Part shown: positions 40,592 through 48,726 of the stretch, piece after piece
Numbering within the stretch: position 1 is the first letter of the stretch
How the letters are laid out: each line of letters opens with the position of its first letter
Assembly: GCA_001897755.1 (NCBI GenBank)
Contig: MKUJ01000024.1
Coordinates: forward strand, 1-59,801
DNA: 59,801 bases
Source: Afipia sp. 64-13
Lineage (GTDB): Bacteria; Pseudomonadota; Alphaproteobacteria; Rhizobiales; Xanthobacteraceae
Direction of reading: 5' to 3'
The notes under the pieces: generated by a model
Database searches by the model: none
Seen by the model: the letters and a program-made list of their open reading frames with translations, nothing else
Told to the model about the DNA's origin: nothing
Program-made: the position numbers and the translations under genes

Positions 40592-41085
40592 TCATTCGTC
40601 GGGAAATGGCCGAGGATACCGCTGCCATTCGTCAGGTCATCCGTGCAGCGTTTGGCGGCGATGACGAGGCTGATCTGGTTGATCGCCTCCGTGCCGACGG
40701 GGATCTGATGTTGTCGCTCGTTGCGGACCAGGATGGGCAGGTCGTCGGTCATGTCGGGTTCTCACGCCTGTCGATCACGGATGGCTCGCAAAGCACGCCG
40801 GGTGTGAGTCTTGCGCCGGTCGCAGTCTTGCCGGAGAAGCAGCGTAAGGGTGTAGGTCGTGCGTTGATCGAAGCTGGGCATGATCAACTTCGGCACGCAG
40901 GCGAGATGGTTGTGTTTGTGCTGGGCGATCCTGCCTACTACAGCCGCTTTGGTTATTCGGCGGACGGCACGTCGGCGTTCGATTGCGCGTATGTTGGCCC
41001 GTATTTCCAATGGTTGCGGCTGTCGCCGCTTGCACCGCTTGCTGGCACGATCGCCTATGCACCGGCATTTGGGGGCTCGGGGTAG
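40588..41085 (+). CDS. GNAT family N-acetyltransferase
   Basis: 165 aa. GCN5-type fold: [21 protein letters not shown] at the start, acetyl-CoA motif [18 protein letters not shown], and [15 protein letters not shown], typical of the YhbS-like subfamily. Starts at GTG 40588 overlapping the fmt stop by three bases, so translationally coupled. It is an insert in the common fmt-truA order, and its codons are slightly less GC-rich than those of its neighbours. Substrate unknown. Confidence 0.88.
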   Translation: MIIRREMAEDTAAIRQVIRAAFGGDDEADLVDRLRADGDLMLSLVADQDGQVVGHVGFSRLSITDGSQSTPGVSLAPVAVLPEKQRKGVGRALIEAGHDQLRHAGEMVVFVLGDPAYYSRFGYSADGTSAFDCAYVGPYFQWLRLSPLAPLAGTIAYAPAFGGSG

Positions 41086-41091
41086 GTCGTC

Positions 41092-41829
41092 ATGCCGCGC
41101 TACAAGATCATCATCGAATATGACGGCGCGCCGTTCTGCGGCTGGCAGTATCAGGACAACGCGCCTTCGGTGCAGGGCGCGCTGGAAGCGGCTGTGACGG
41201 CGATGACCGGCGCGATGGTGCGGGTCTCCGGCGCGGGCCGCACCGATGCCGGCGTGCACGCGCTCGGGCAGGTCGCGCATTTCGATCTTGCGCGCGACTA
41301 TCGCGCCGACCGCGTGCGCGACGCGCTCAACGCGCATCTGCGGCCGCATCCGATCGGCGTGCTCTCGGCGGAGATCGTGCCGGAGACGTTCGATGCACGG
41401 TTCTCCGCGATCCGCCGCCATTACATCTATCGCATCGTCAATCACCGCGCCAACCTCGCACTGAAAATGGGACACGCCTGGCGCGTGCCGCGGCACCTCG
41501 ACGCCGAGGTGATGCATCACGCGGCGCAGGTCTTGATCGGCAAGCACGACTTCACCACCTTCCGCGACACCGAGTGTCAGGCGAAGTCGCCGGACAAGAC
41601 GCTCGATGTGCTCGGCGTCACGCGTGACGGCGACAATATCGATATCACGACCTCCGCCCGCTCGTTCCTGCACAGTCAGGTACGCTCGATGGTCGGCTCG
41701 CTGGTGTGGGTCGGTTACGGCCGCTGGAGTTCGGATGATCTGCGCGCGGCGCTGGAGGCGCGTGATCGCAAGGCTTGCGGCCCCGTCGCGCCGCCGGACG
41801 GGCTCTATCTCGTGCGGGTGGATTATTGA
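41092..41829 (+). CDS. truA: tRNA pseudouridine(38-40) synthase TruA
   Basis: 245 aa. Modifies U38-40 in the anticodon arm. [12 protein letters not shown] start, catalytic Asp52 in [11 protein letters not shown], and [11 protein letters not shown]. Six bases after the GNAT gene; last of the def-fmt-GNAT-truA run. Confidence 0.96.
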   Translation: MPRYKIIIEYDGAPFCGWQYQDNAPSVQGALEAAVTAMTGAMVRVSGAGRTDAGVHALGQVAHFDLARDYRADRVRDALNAHLRPHPIGVLSAEIVPETFDARFSAIRRHYIYRIVNHRANLALKMGHAWRVPRHLDAEVMHHAAQVLIGKHDFTTFRDTECQAKSPDKTLDVLGVTRDGDNIDITTSARSFLHSQVRSMVGSLVWVGYGRWSSDDLRAALEARDRKACGPVAPPDGLYLVRVDY

Positions 41830-41849
41830 GATTGTTAACTGGGAACATG

Positions 41850-41966
41850 GTCGTCCCGGCGCAGGCCGGGACCCATACTCGCTGAGTTCAATTGGAAAAT
41901 GCGGTGAGGCCGTCTGGTATCAGACGCAAAGCGGTAGTTAGGGGTCCCGGCCTGCGCCGGGACGAC
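41850..41966. repeat. 25-bp near-perfect inverted repeat, GTCGTCCCGGCG family
   Basis: 41850-41874 and 41941-41966 are reverse complements over about 25 bases (arms contain CCCGGCGCAGGCCGGGAC), each arm being itself a small hairpin, with a 66-bp spacer. Between convergent truA and the nucleosidase, so a likely shared terminator or an extragenic repeat pair. Confidence 0.8.
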
Positions 41967-41973
41967 GTGCGAT

Positions 41974-42534
41974 TTATCCCGTGATCACCTTCATCTCGTC
42001 CCAGAACAGCGCTTCGCCAGCCGCGACGTTCTCCTGCCAGTGATCGGCGGCGAATTCGTCGGCGTCGTCGCTGATGAACTTGAATGCGCGCCACGGCAAC
42101 GCGTGACGTTGGCAGACATGTGCGATGGCGAACAATTCCATATCGACCACATCGACGGCGTTTTCGCTCAGCCACGGATCGGCGGCGGTGACGAAACTGT
42201 CGCCGGTGCCGCAGATCACCGTGCCATGGCCCGAGGACAGTTTATCGACTTCCGGTGAGAACGGAGTGCGGCCGCGCGGCGCCAGCGGCATCGCCATCAT
42301 GTCGCGCTGCACGACATGAGCGACCTCGACCAGTCCGCGATGCACCTTGGCGATATTGCCGGCGGTGCCGTAATTGATCACGAGGCGCGGCCGCAGCACC
42401 AGCAGTGCCAGCGTCGCTGCGCTGGCGGCGTTGATCTTGCCGACGCCGGTGTAGATCACCTCGACGCCGGCCGGCGCGCGTGCCTTGTCGAGTTCGTCCT
42501 CGATCGCGGTAAGAACCAGAATGTTGCCGCTCAT
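41974..42534 (-). CDS. MTA/SAH nucleosidase-like protein
   Basis: 186 aa of the purine/uridine phosphorylase fold. Visible family motifs: YTGVGKINAASA, INYGTAGNIA, and VDMELFAIAHVCQ with the substrate-binding Glu, then FKFISDDADE with the general-acid Asp. Probably hydrolyses methylthioadenosine or S-adenosylhomocysteine; shorter than the 230 residues of E. coli Pfs. ATG 42534 chosen over an in-frame GTG six bases upstream. Ten bases after dapE, same strand. Confidence 0.83.
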   Translation of the reverse strand: MSGNILVLTAIEDELDKARAPAGVEVIYTGVGKINAASAATLALLVLRPRLVINYGTAGNIAKVHRGLVEVAHVVQRDMMAMPLAPRGRTPFSPEVDKLSSGHGTVICGTGDSFVTAADPWLSENAVDVVDMELFAIAHVCQRHALPWRAFKFISDDADEFAADHWQENVAAGEALFWDEMKVITG

Positions 42535-42544
42535 GGGCACGGCC

Positions 42545-43702
42545 TCACGCGAAATAGCGGTCGAGCACGCCGCGATAGATTGTGGTCAGCGCGTCAATAT
42601 CCGCGACCGGCGTGCGCTCGTCGATCTGATGCATGGTCTGGCCGACCAGACCGAATTCCAGCACCGGGCAGTAATGGGTGATGAAGCGCGCGTCCGAGGT
42701 GCCGCCGCCGGTGTCGAGTTTTGGCATGCGGCCGGTAACCTCTTCTATCGCGGCGATCACGAGATCGGTGAACGCGCCCGGCTGGGTCAGGAACGCGTCG
42801 GCGTTCGACGGCTCCCACGTCACATGCGCTTTGATGCGGTTGCCGCAGGCTGTCGCCACACGCTCCTCGATCAAAGCGCGCAGCGACGGCTGGGTGTGGC
42901 AGTCGTTGTAGCGCATGTTGAAGCGCGCGCGGGCCTGCGCCGGAATGACGTTCCACGCCGGGTTGCCGACATCGACCGAGAGGAATTCGAGATTGGACGG
43001 CGGGAAATGATCGGTGCCGCGATCGAGCGGTTCGGCACCCAGCGCCGCGACCAGTGCCGCCAGATCGGGAATCGGATTGTGGGCACGGTCGGGGTAGGCG
43101 ACATGCCCCTGCTTGCCTTCGACGATCAGCGTGCCGGACAGCGAGCCGCGCCGGCCGACCTTGATGCAGTCGCCAATAGTATTGACGTTGCTCGGCTCGC
43201 CGAGCAGGCAGTGATCGAACTTTTCGCCGCGCGCCGTCGCCCATTGCAGCAGCTTGACGGTGCCGTTGACGGCCGGGCCTTCCTCGTCGCCGGTGATCAG
43301 GAACGAGATCGAGCCTTTCGGCGGCTTGCCGCCATGGGTCGCGAGATAATCGAGCGTGGCGGCGACACAGCAGGCGATCGCGCCCTTCATGTCCACCGCG
43401 CCGCGGCCGTAGAACACGCCGTCCTTCACATCGCCCGCGAATGCGCCGTGGCTCCAGGCTACGTCGTCGCCGGGCGGCACCACGTCGGTGTGGCCGGCGA
43501 AGGTGAGATGCGGCGCGCCGGTGCCGATGCGCGCGTAGAGATTGTCGGTGTCGTCCGCGCCCGGCTCGCTGAAGGTAAGGCGGTGAGTCTCGAAGCCGGC
43601 ATTCTTCAGCAGCTTTTCAAGCACGCCCAGCGCGCCGGCGTCCGCCGGCGTCACCGAAGGGCAACGCACGAGGTCGCGGGCGATGTCGAGCGCCTTGCTC
43701 AT
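42545..43702 (-). CDS. dapE: Succinyl-diaminopimelate desuccinylase
   Basis: 385 aa, M20 metallopeptidase family. [10 protein letters not shown] (His71, Asp73) and [14 protein letters not shown] carry zinc ligands and the catalytic Glu. Cleaves N-succinyl-LL-DAP to LL-DAP in lysine and peptidoglycan synthesis. Three bases downstream of dapD, so an operon of consecutive pathway genes. Confidence 0.96.
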   Translation of the reverse strand: MSKALDIARDLVRCPSVTPADAGALGVLEKLLKNAGFETHRLTFSEPGADDTDNLYARIGTGAPHLTFAGHTDVVPPGDDVAWSHGAFAGDVKDGVFYGRGAVDMKGAIACCVAATLDYLATHGGKPPKGSISFLITGDEEGPAVNGTVKLLQWATARGEKFDHCLLGEPSNVNTIGDCIKVGRRGSLSGTLIVEGKQGHVAYPDRAHNPIPDLAALVAALGAEPLDRGTDHFPPSNLEFLSVDVGNPAWNVIPAQARARFNMRYNDCHTQPSLRALIEERVATACGNRIKAHVTWEPSNADAFLTQPGAFTDLVIAAIEEVTGRMPKLDTGGGTSDARFITHYCPVLEFGLVGQTMHQIDERTPVADIDALTTIYRGVLDRYFA

Positions 43703-43705
43703 GGA

Positions 43706-44551
43706 TCAGTCGCGCAGCAGTTCGTTGATGCTGGTCTTGGAGCGGGTCCGCTCGTCGACGCGCTTGACGATCACGGCGCAATAAAGCGAGGGGCCGGGCG
43801 ATCCGTCCTTCATGGGCTTGCCCGGCATCGCGCCCGGCACCACCACCGAATAGGCCGGCACTTCGCCGACGAACACCTCGCCGGTGGCGCGGTCGATGAT
43901 CCGGGTCGAGGCGCCGATGAACACGCCCATCGACAGCACCGCGCCCTTGCGCACGATCACGCCTTCGGCGACTTCGGAGCGCGCGCCGATGAAGCAATGA
44001 TCCTCGATGATGACCGGGCCGGCTTGCAGCGGCTCCAGCACGCCGCCGATGCCGACGCCGCCGGAGATGTGCACGTTCTTGCCGATCTGCGCGCAGGAGC
44101 CGACCGTGGACCAGGTGTCGATCATGGTCGCTTCGTCGACATAGGCGCCGAGATTGACGAAGGACGGCATCAGCACGACGTTCTTGGCGATGAAGGCCGA
44201 GCGGCGCACGATCGCACCCGGCACGGCGCGGAAACCGGCGTCGCGGAATTTCTGCTCGGAATAATCCTCGAACTTCGAGGGCACCTTGTCCCACCAGGCC
44301 GCGCCGCCGGGGCCGCCGCTGATCGTGCCCATGTCGTTGAGACGGAACGACAGCAGCACCGCCTTCTTCAGCCACTGGTTGACCTTCCACGAGCCGTCCG
44401 CCTGCGGCTCGGCGACGCGCGCCTCGCCCTTGTCGAGCAGATCGAGCGCGAGCTCGACGGCGTCGCGCACTTCACCCTTGGTGGCGGCGTTGACGGTATC
44501 GCGGGCGTCGAAGGCGGCGTTCAGCGTGGTTTCGAGAGCGGAAAGAGACAT
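43706..44551 (-). CDS. dapD: Tetrahydrodipicolinate N-succinyltransferase
   Basis: 281 aa. N-terminal helical domain, then left-handed beta-helix built of hexapeptide repeats ([38 protein letters not shown]). Uses succinyl-CoA for the step before dapC and dapE. Start ATG 44551 (MSLSALE); the frame extension to 44626 runs into an upstream hairpin. Confidence 0.96.
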   Translation of the reverse strand: MSLSALETTLNAAFDARDTVNAATKGEVRDAVELALDLLDKGEARVAEPQADGSWKVNQWLKKAVLLSFRLNDMGTISGGPGGAAWWDKVPSKFEDYSEQKFRDAGFRAVPGAIVRRSAFIAKNVVLMPSFVNLGAYVDEATMIDTWSTVGSCAQIGKNVHISGGVGIGGVLEPLQAGPVIIEDHCFIGARSEVAEGVIVRKGAVLSMGVFIGASTRIIDRATGEVFVGEVPAYSVVVPGAMPGKPMKDGSPGPSLYCAVIVKRVDERTRSKTSINELLRD

Positions 44552-44585
44552 TGAGGGTCCTGGGAAAAGGCGGGATTTAGCGGGT

Positions 44586-44620
44586 TTTGTAGGTCGTTGT
44601 CGGTCGCGGCAACCTACAAA
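44586..44620 (-). promoter_or_regulatory. Hairpin in the dapD leader
   Basis: TTTGTAGGT (44586-44594) and ACCTACAAA (44612-44620) form a 9-bp stem with a 17-nt loop, ending 35 bp before the dapD ATG. No T-run follows. Could be an operator dyad or an RNA structure; not a known riboswitch that I recognise. Confidence 0.4.
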
Positions 44621-44685
44621 CCGCATATCCCCGGATCAGGCAAGTCCTATCGCCTGTCGATGCGGAATTGCTGTGAAACAGTCGA

Positions 44686-45396
44686 TCAGCGAGGGCTGAG
44701 GTCCGCCAGAAATCCGGTCAAATTGTCGGTGACATGATCGACATGGCCGGCGTCGCGGCCCTCCATTTCCCAGTCCTGCCGCAGCACCGGGACGGTATCG
44801 TCGGGCACCACCAGCACCGTGGTCATGCCGAGTTCATGCGGCGTGACGAGATTGCGCGCCAGGTCCTCGAACATCGCGGAGCGAGACGGATCGACGCCAT
44901 GCAGTTCGAGGAAGCGCATGTACGTCTGCCGCGCCGGCTTCGGTTCGAGCTCGGCGGCGATGATGTCAAACACGCCCTCAAAATGCGTGCCGATGCCGAG
45001 GCGTTGCGTCACCTTGTCGGCATGGGCGCGCGAGCCGTTGGTCAGGATCAGCTTGCGGCCGGGCAGCTTCTCGATCGCCGCGCCCATCGCCGGATTGGGT
45101 TCGAGCGGCGAATGGTCGATGTCGTGGACGTAGCTGAGAAAGTCGTCGGGCTTGAGGCCGTGCTCGGTCATCATGCCACGCATGGTGGTGCCGTAGCGGC
45201 GGTAATAATCCTTCTGGATGCGGAAAGCCTCGTCCTTCGCGACGCCGAGATAATCCGCGACGAAATCGCGGATGCGCGCATCCACCTGCTGCCACAGATT
45301 GACGTGATGCGGATAGAGCGTGTTGTCGAGATCGAACACCCAGGTGTCGATATGCCCGAAGCCGCGCGATGAGGGAGGGGAAAAAGAATCTGTCAT
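44686..45396 (-). CDS. HAD-family pyrimidine 5'-nucleotidase
   Basis: 236 aa. HAD motif I WVFDLDNTLYP (Asp22, Asp24), motif II ILTNGSRAHA, motif IV MFEDLARNL. The DNTLYPHH form is that of pyrimidine 5'-nucleotidases (Sdt1/PynA-like), which dephosphorylate UMP/CMP and related nucleotides. ATG 45396 chosen; upstream extension is unlike the family. Lies before dapD on the same strand, 134 bp away. Confidence 0.86.
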   Translation of the reverse strand: MTDSFSPPSSRGFGHIDTWVFDLDNTLYPHHVNLWQQVDARIRDFVADYLGVAKDEAFRIQKDYYRRYGTTMRGMMTEHGLKPDDFLSYVHDIDHSPLEPNPAMGAAIEKLPGRKLILTNGSRAHADKVTQRLGIGTHFEGVFDIIAAELEPKPARQTYMRFLELHGVDPSRSAMFEDLARNLVTPHELGMTTVLVVPDDTVPVLRQDWEMEGRDAGHVDHVTDNLTGFLADLSPR

Positions 45397-45478
45397 GGTC
45401 GGTCCAGCTCTCGCTGGCGGATCAGCGAGCAATCGCCCGGCACCTCGCCGGAGGTCTCGCTTGTCGCCTGAAATGTAG

Positions 45479-46477
45479 TCATGGCGCGGTGAAACGCAAC
45501 GTCTTGCCGGCAGCGCTGATATCGACCAGCGCATAGCCGGTGGCGGTGAGGCCGCGGCCCGCGCAGTCGCTCTGGTCGTTGAATTCGAATTGCGTGTCGC
45601 GGGTGCAGAAGGTCATGGAGCCGCCCCAGTTCAGAGGTCGTCCCTCGCGCTTGATGGCGCGGCCATCGCCGTCCACCGCTTCGGCGAAGCTGAAGACGCG
45701 GCGTGGTTGCCCCGCGATGTCCGGATGCAAGCATTTGCCGGGCTCGATGCGATACCAGCCGCGATTGGAGAGCGCCTTGCCGTCGTCGATGCCGACCGAG
45801 GCCATCACCCGGTAGCCGGTGTCGTTGCACCAGGTCACGCCGGAGCCGCTCGGCGCCTGCACCGCTTCGATCATGGTGTCGAAGAAATTCGGCGCGGTGA
45901 CGATGTCGGCGGCAAGACCATGGGCCTTGAGGAAGGCGGCGAGGGCGGCCTGCGTCTTCGGTCCGTCGACGCCGTCGATCGGCGCAGCGTCATAGCCTGC
46001 GATCACCAGCAGGCGCTGGACCGCCGCTAGCCGCGCCTGCTCATCGTCATATTCGCTGTCCTCGGCGAGATAGGCGATGGTGTTGCCGGCCTCGTCGGTG
46101 GTCGGCTTGACTTCGGTGAAGGCGGCCAGGCTCTGTCCGCCACGGCACTGCCGCGCGGCGGCGATGACGAAATTGTCCTGCGCGATGCAGAGTCTGTCGG
46201 TGCCGCTCTGTGCGACCGGCGAGGCACCATAGAGCGGCAGCGCGCGGGCGTGCAGCAGAATGCGGTCGGCGTTCAAGGTGCCTTGTGCCACCACGCGGCA
46301 GGCGGCGGGATCGATGCGAAACCAGCCGCGCGTCGCGGTGGCGGCTTTGCTGTCGATGCCGATCGCGGCCTCGACCACATAGCTCATGCGGTTGCAAAGC
46401 TTGAGATCGGCATGGGCGGCGGTGGAGAAGGTCAGCGCGAGACAGGCCGAGATCAGGCTGAGCGCAGGGCTGGTCAT
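45479..46477 (-). CDS. Exported protein with two DUF1036 domains and a peptidoglycan-binding segment
   Basis: 332 aa. Signal peptide (ISACLALTFSTAAHA). Domain order: DUF1036 (KLCNRMSYVVEAAIGI ... RGWFRIDPAACRVV, about 25-115), a PG_binding_1-like segment (RLAAVQRLLVIAGYDAAPID, about 150-190), then a second DUF1036 (VTWCNDTGYRVMASVGI ... NRGWYRIEPGKCLHP). Presumably periplasmic and wall-associated; function unknown. ATG 46477 is chosen because the ATG at 46501 lies within a dispersed repeat. Confidence 0.82.
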   Translation of the reverse strand: MTSPALSLISACLALTFSTAAHADLKLCNRMSYVVEAAIGIDSKAATATRGWFRIDPAACRVVAQGTLNADRILLHARALPLYGASPVAQSGTDRLCIAQDNFVIAAARQCRGGQSLAAFTEVKPTTDEAGNTIAYLAEDSEYDDEQARLAAVQRLLVIAGYDAAPIDGVDGPKTQAALAAFLKAHGLAADIVTAPNFFDTMIEAVQAPSGSGVTWCNDTGYRVMASVGIDDGKALSNRGWYRIEPGKCLHPDIAGQPRRVFSFAEAVDGDGRAIKREGRPLNWGGSMTFCTRDTQFEFNDQSDCAGRGLTATGYALVDISAAGKTLRFTAP

Positions 46478-46495
46478 GACGCGCACGCCGTCTTT

Positions 46496-46617
46496 CGTCA
46501 TGGCCGGGCCAGCCGTTCGAAGAACGGCATCGCTTTCGCTCGTCTATGCCGGCCATCCACGTCTGTCATGCGTTCTGAGAAAAGACGTGGATGCCCGGCA
46601 CAAGGCCGGGCATGACG
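46496..46617. repeat. Long variant of the GTCATGGCCGGG palindrome
   Basis: GTCATGGCCGGGC at the left and GGCCATCCACGTCT after a 40-bp arm, then AGACGTGGATGCCCGGC with GCCGGGCATGACGG. The left half carries an inserted GCCGTTCGAAGAACGGC hairpin. Between argB and the DUF1036 gene. Confidence 0.8.
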
Positions 46618-46646
46618 GAGAAACTTTATGGCGCGGCGGCGCATCG

Positions 46647-47546
46647 TCACTTGTGGATCAGCGTGCCGGTGCCCTGATTGGTGAACAGCTCGAGCAGTAC
46701 GGCATGCGGCGTCTTGCCGTCGATGATGACCACGCCCTCGACGCCGGCTTCGAGCGCGTAGATGCAGGTCTCGACCTTCGGAATCATGCCGCCGGAAATG
46801 GTGCCGTCGGCGATCAGCTTGCGCGCGTCCTTCACCGACATGTCGGGAATGAGCTTCTTCGACTTGTCGAGCACGCCGGGCACGTCGGTCAGCAGCAGCA
46901 GCCGCTTGGCGCGCAGTGCGCCCGCCACCGCGCCGGCGAAGGTGTCGGCGTTGACGTTGTAGGTCTGGCCGTCCGCGGAGGTGGCGAGCGGCGCCAGCAC
47001 CGGAATGAGCTCGTGACCGATGAGCTGGTTGAGCAGCGTGAGGTCGACCTTGTCCGGCTCGCCGACGAAGCCGAGATCGACCACCTTCTCGATGTTGGAG
47101 CCGGGATCGACCGTGGTGCGGGTCGCCTTCACGGCGGTGACCATGTTGCCGTCCTTGCCGCAGAGGCCGACGGCCTTGCCGCCCGCCTCGTTGATGTAGC
47201 CGACGATCTGCTTGTTGATCGATCCGGCAAGCACCATCTCGACGATCTCGATGGCGGCGGCGTCGGTGATGCGCAGGCCGGCGGCGAATTCGGACTTGAT
47301 GCCGAGGCGTCCGAGCATGGTCGCAATCTGCGGCCCGCCGCCATGCACCACCACCGGATTGATCGCGGTCTGCTCCAGCAGCACGATGTCGCGCGCGAAC
47401 TGCTTGGCCAGCGCCTCTTCGCCCATGGCGTGGCCGCCATACTTGATGACGATGGTTTCCTCGTCATAGCGCTGCATATGCGGCAGGGCTTCGGAGAGGA
47501 TGCGGGCCTGGTCGAGGGGGCTGATGCTGTCGGGCATGGCGATCAT
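46647..47546 (-). CDS. argB: Acetylglutamate kinase
   Basis: 299 aa. Second step of arginine synthesis. Phosphate-binding [11 protein letters not shown] and VVHGGGPQI, and the AGGMIPK-like lysine motif ([12 protein letters not shown]). The length fits the arginine-sensitive class, but feedback inhibition is not proven. The ATG at 47546 or at 47537 could be used. Confidence 0.96.
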   Translation of the reverse strand: MIAMPDSISPLDQARILSEALPHMQRYDEETIVIKYGGHAMGEEALAKQFARDIVLLEQTAINPVVVHGGGPQIATMLGRLGIKSEFAAGLRITDAAAIEIVEMVLAGSINKQIVGYINEAGGKAVGLCGKDGNMVTAVKATRTTVDPGSNIEKVVDLGFVGEPDKVDLTLLNQLIGHELIPVLAPLATSADGQTYNVNADTFAGAVAGALRAKRLLLLTDVPGVLDKSKKLIPDMSVKDARKLIADGTISGGMIPKVETCIYALEAGVEGVVIIDGKTPHAVLLELFTNQGTGTLIHK

Positions 47547-47616
47547 CGGGTTATTTCGAAGGGGAAAGCGAGACGGGTTTAGCCGATTGATGTGACGGGC
47601 GCAAAGCGCCAGACGT

Positions 47617-47994
47617 TCAATTGCGGCGCGGCCACGCCGCGCCGGCCGCCAGCACCAGCCAGCTCAGCAGCAGAATGGTGCCGCCGGTCGGCGGAGCCAT
47701 CGGAAACAGGCCGTGTCCGAGATATTGCCGCATCGTCAGGTCGCCGGCGAACAGCGCTCCGCCGAGCACGAAACCGAAGGCCGCAAGCACGCCGAGCGAA
47801 TGCCGCACCAGAGTATGTTGGGTCAGCGCCGCCGCGCCGAGAATGGCGGCGGCATGAAACAGCAGCATCGAGGAGGCGGAGCCGAGCCGCGTGGCGTCGG
47901 GCAGATGCGCCGAGGCGGCGGCGAGCGCGACCCCGCAGGCGCCCATCGCGCCGGCGAGGATGATGGCGATGCGAAGCGGCAAAGACGAGGTCAT
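47617..47994 (-). CDS. DUF423 family small membrane protein
   Basis: 125 aa, four hydrophobic segments; [21 protein letters not shown] and the later [16 protein letters not shown] with APPTGG are the DUF423 (YwdK-like) pattern. Function unknown. ATG at 47994 overlaps the engB stop by four bases, so it is coupled to engB; it sits between engB and argB. Confidence 0.87.
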   Translation of the reverse strand: MTSSLPLRIAIILAGAMGACGVALAAASAHLPDATRLGSASSMLLFHAAAILGAAALTQHTLVRHSLGVLAAFGFVLGGALFAGDLTMRQYLGHGLFPMAPPTGGTILLLSWLVLAAGAAWPRRN

Positions 47995-48659
47995 CAGGCG
48001 CGTTCCCGCAGCAGCTTGACCATGGCGCCGCGCAGTTCGGCCATGCCCGCGCCGGTGCGCGAGGATGTCACCAGCAATTCGGGAAAAGCGGCGGGATGCT
48101 TGCGTAGCGTCTCCAGCATGGTCGCCATGGTGCGCTCCAGTTCGGCCGGCTTCACCTGGTCGGCCTTGGTCAGCACCACTTGATAGCTTACGGCGGATTT
48201 GTCCAGCGTGGTCAGCACGTCGTTGTCGACATCCTTGAAGCCGTGGCGGGAATCGATCAGCACGTAGACGCGGGCGAGACTGGCGCGGCCCTGCAGGAAC
48301 TGGTGGATCAGCGAGGTCCACGACGCGATCTTGACCTTCGAGGCCGCGGCGTAGCCGTAGCCCGGCATGTCGACGAGCCGCAGGCCGGCGTCGCCGTCCC
48401 CGGCGGATTGCGGACCCTCGAAGAAGATCAATTCCTGGGTGCGGCCCGGCGTGTGCGAGGTGCGCGCGAGGCCGTTGCGGCCGGTCAGCGCGTTGATCAG
48501 GCTGGACTTGCCGACGTTGGAGCGGCCGGCGAAGGCGATCTCGACGCCCTTCATCGGCGGCAGCGTCGCGATCGAGGGCGAGGCCCAGATGAAACGCCAG
48601 TCGCCGGCGAACAGCTTGCGCCCGGCTTCAATCAGCTCCGCATCGGAAGACGTGGTCAT
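47994..48659 (-). CDS. engB: Ribosome-biogenesis GTPase EngB (YsxC/YihA)
   Basis: 221 aa. G1 AGRSNVGKSS (45-52), G3 DMPGYGYA, G4 TKADQVK. Needed for 50S maturation and division. ATG 48659 preferred to a TTG four codons upstream. Follows yidC with a 67-bp gap holding a short palindrome. Confidence 0.94.
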   Translation of the reverse strand: MTTSSDAELIEAGRKLFAGDWRFIWASPSIATLPPMKGVEIAFAGRSNVGKSSLINALTGRNGLARTSHTPGRTQELIFFEGPQSAGDGDAGLRLVDMPGYGYAAASKVKIASWTSLIHQFLQGRASLARVYVLIDSRHGFKDVDNDVLTTLDKSAVSYQVVLTKADQVKPAELERTMATMLETLRKHPAAFPELLVTSSRTGAGMAELRGAMVKLLRERA

Positions 48660-48675
48660 GAGGCTCCCCAAAGCA

Positions 48676-48702
48676 TCATGCCCGGAACGGGTCCGGGCAT
48701 GA
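48676..48702. repeat. TCATGCCCGGA / TCCGGGCATGA hairpin
   Basis: Single 11-bp module of the same GTCATGCCCGG family (48676-48686 with 48692-48702), between yidC and engB. Confidence 0.75.
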
Positions 48703-48726
48703 GGAGAAAAACGATGGTCCGGCGCG

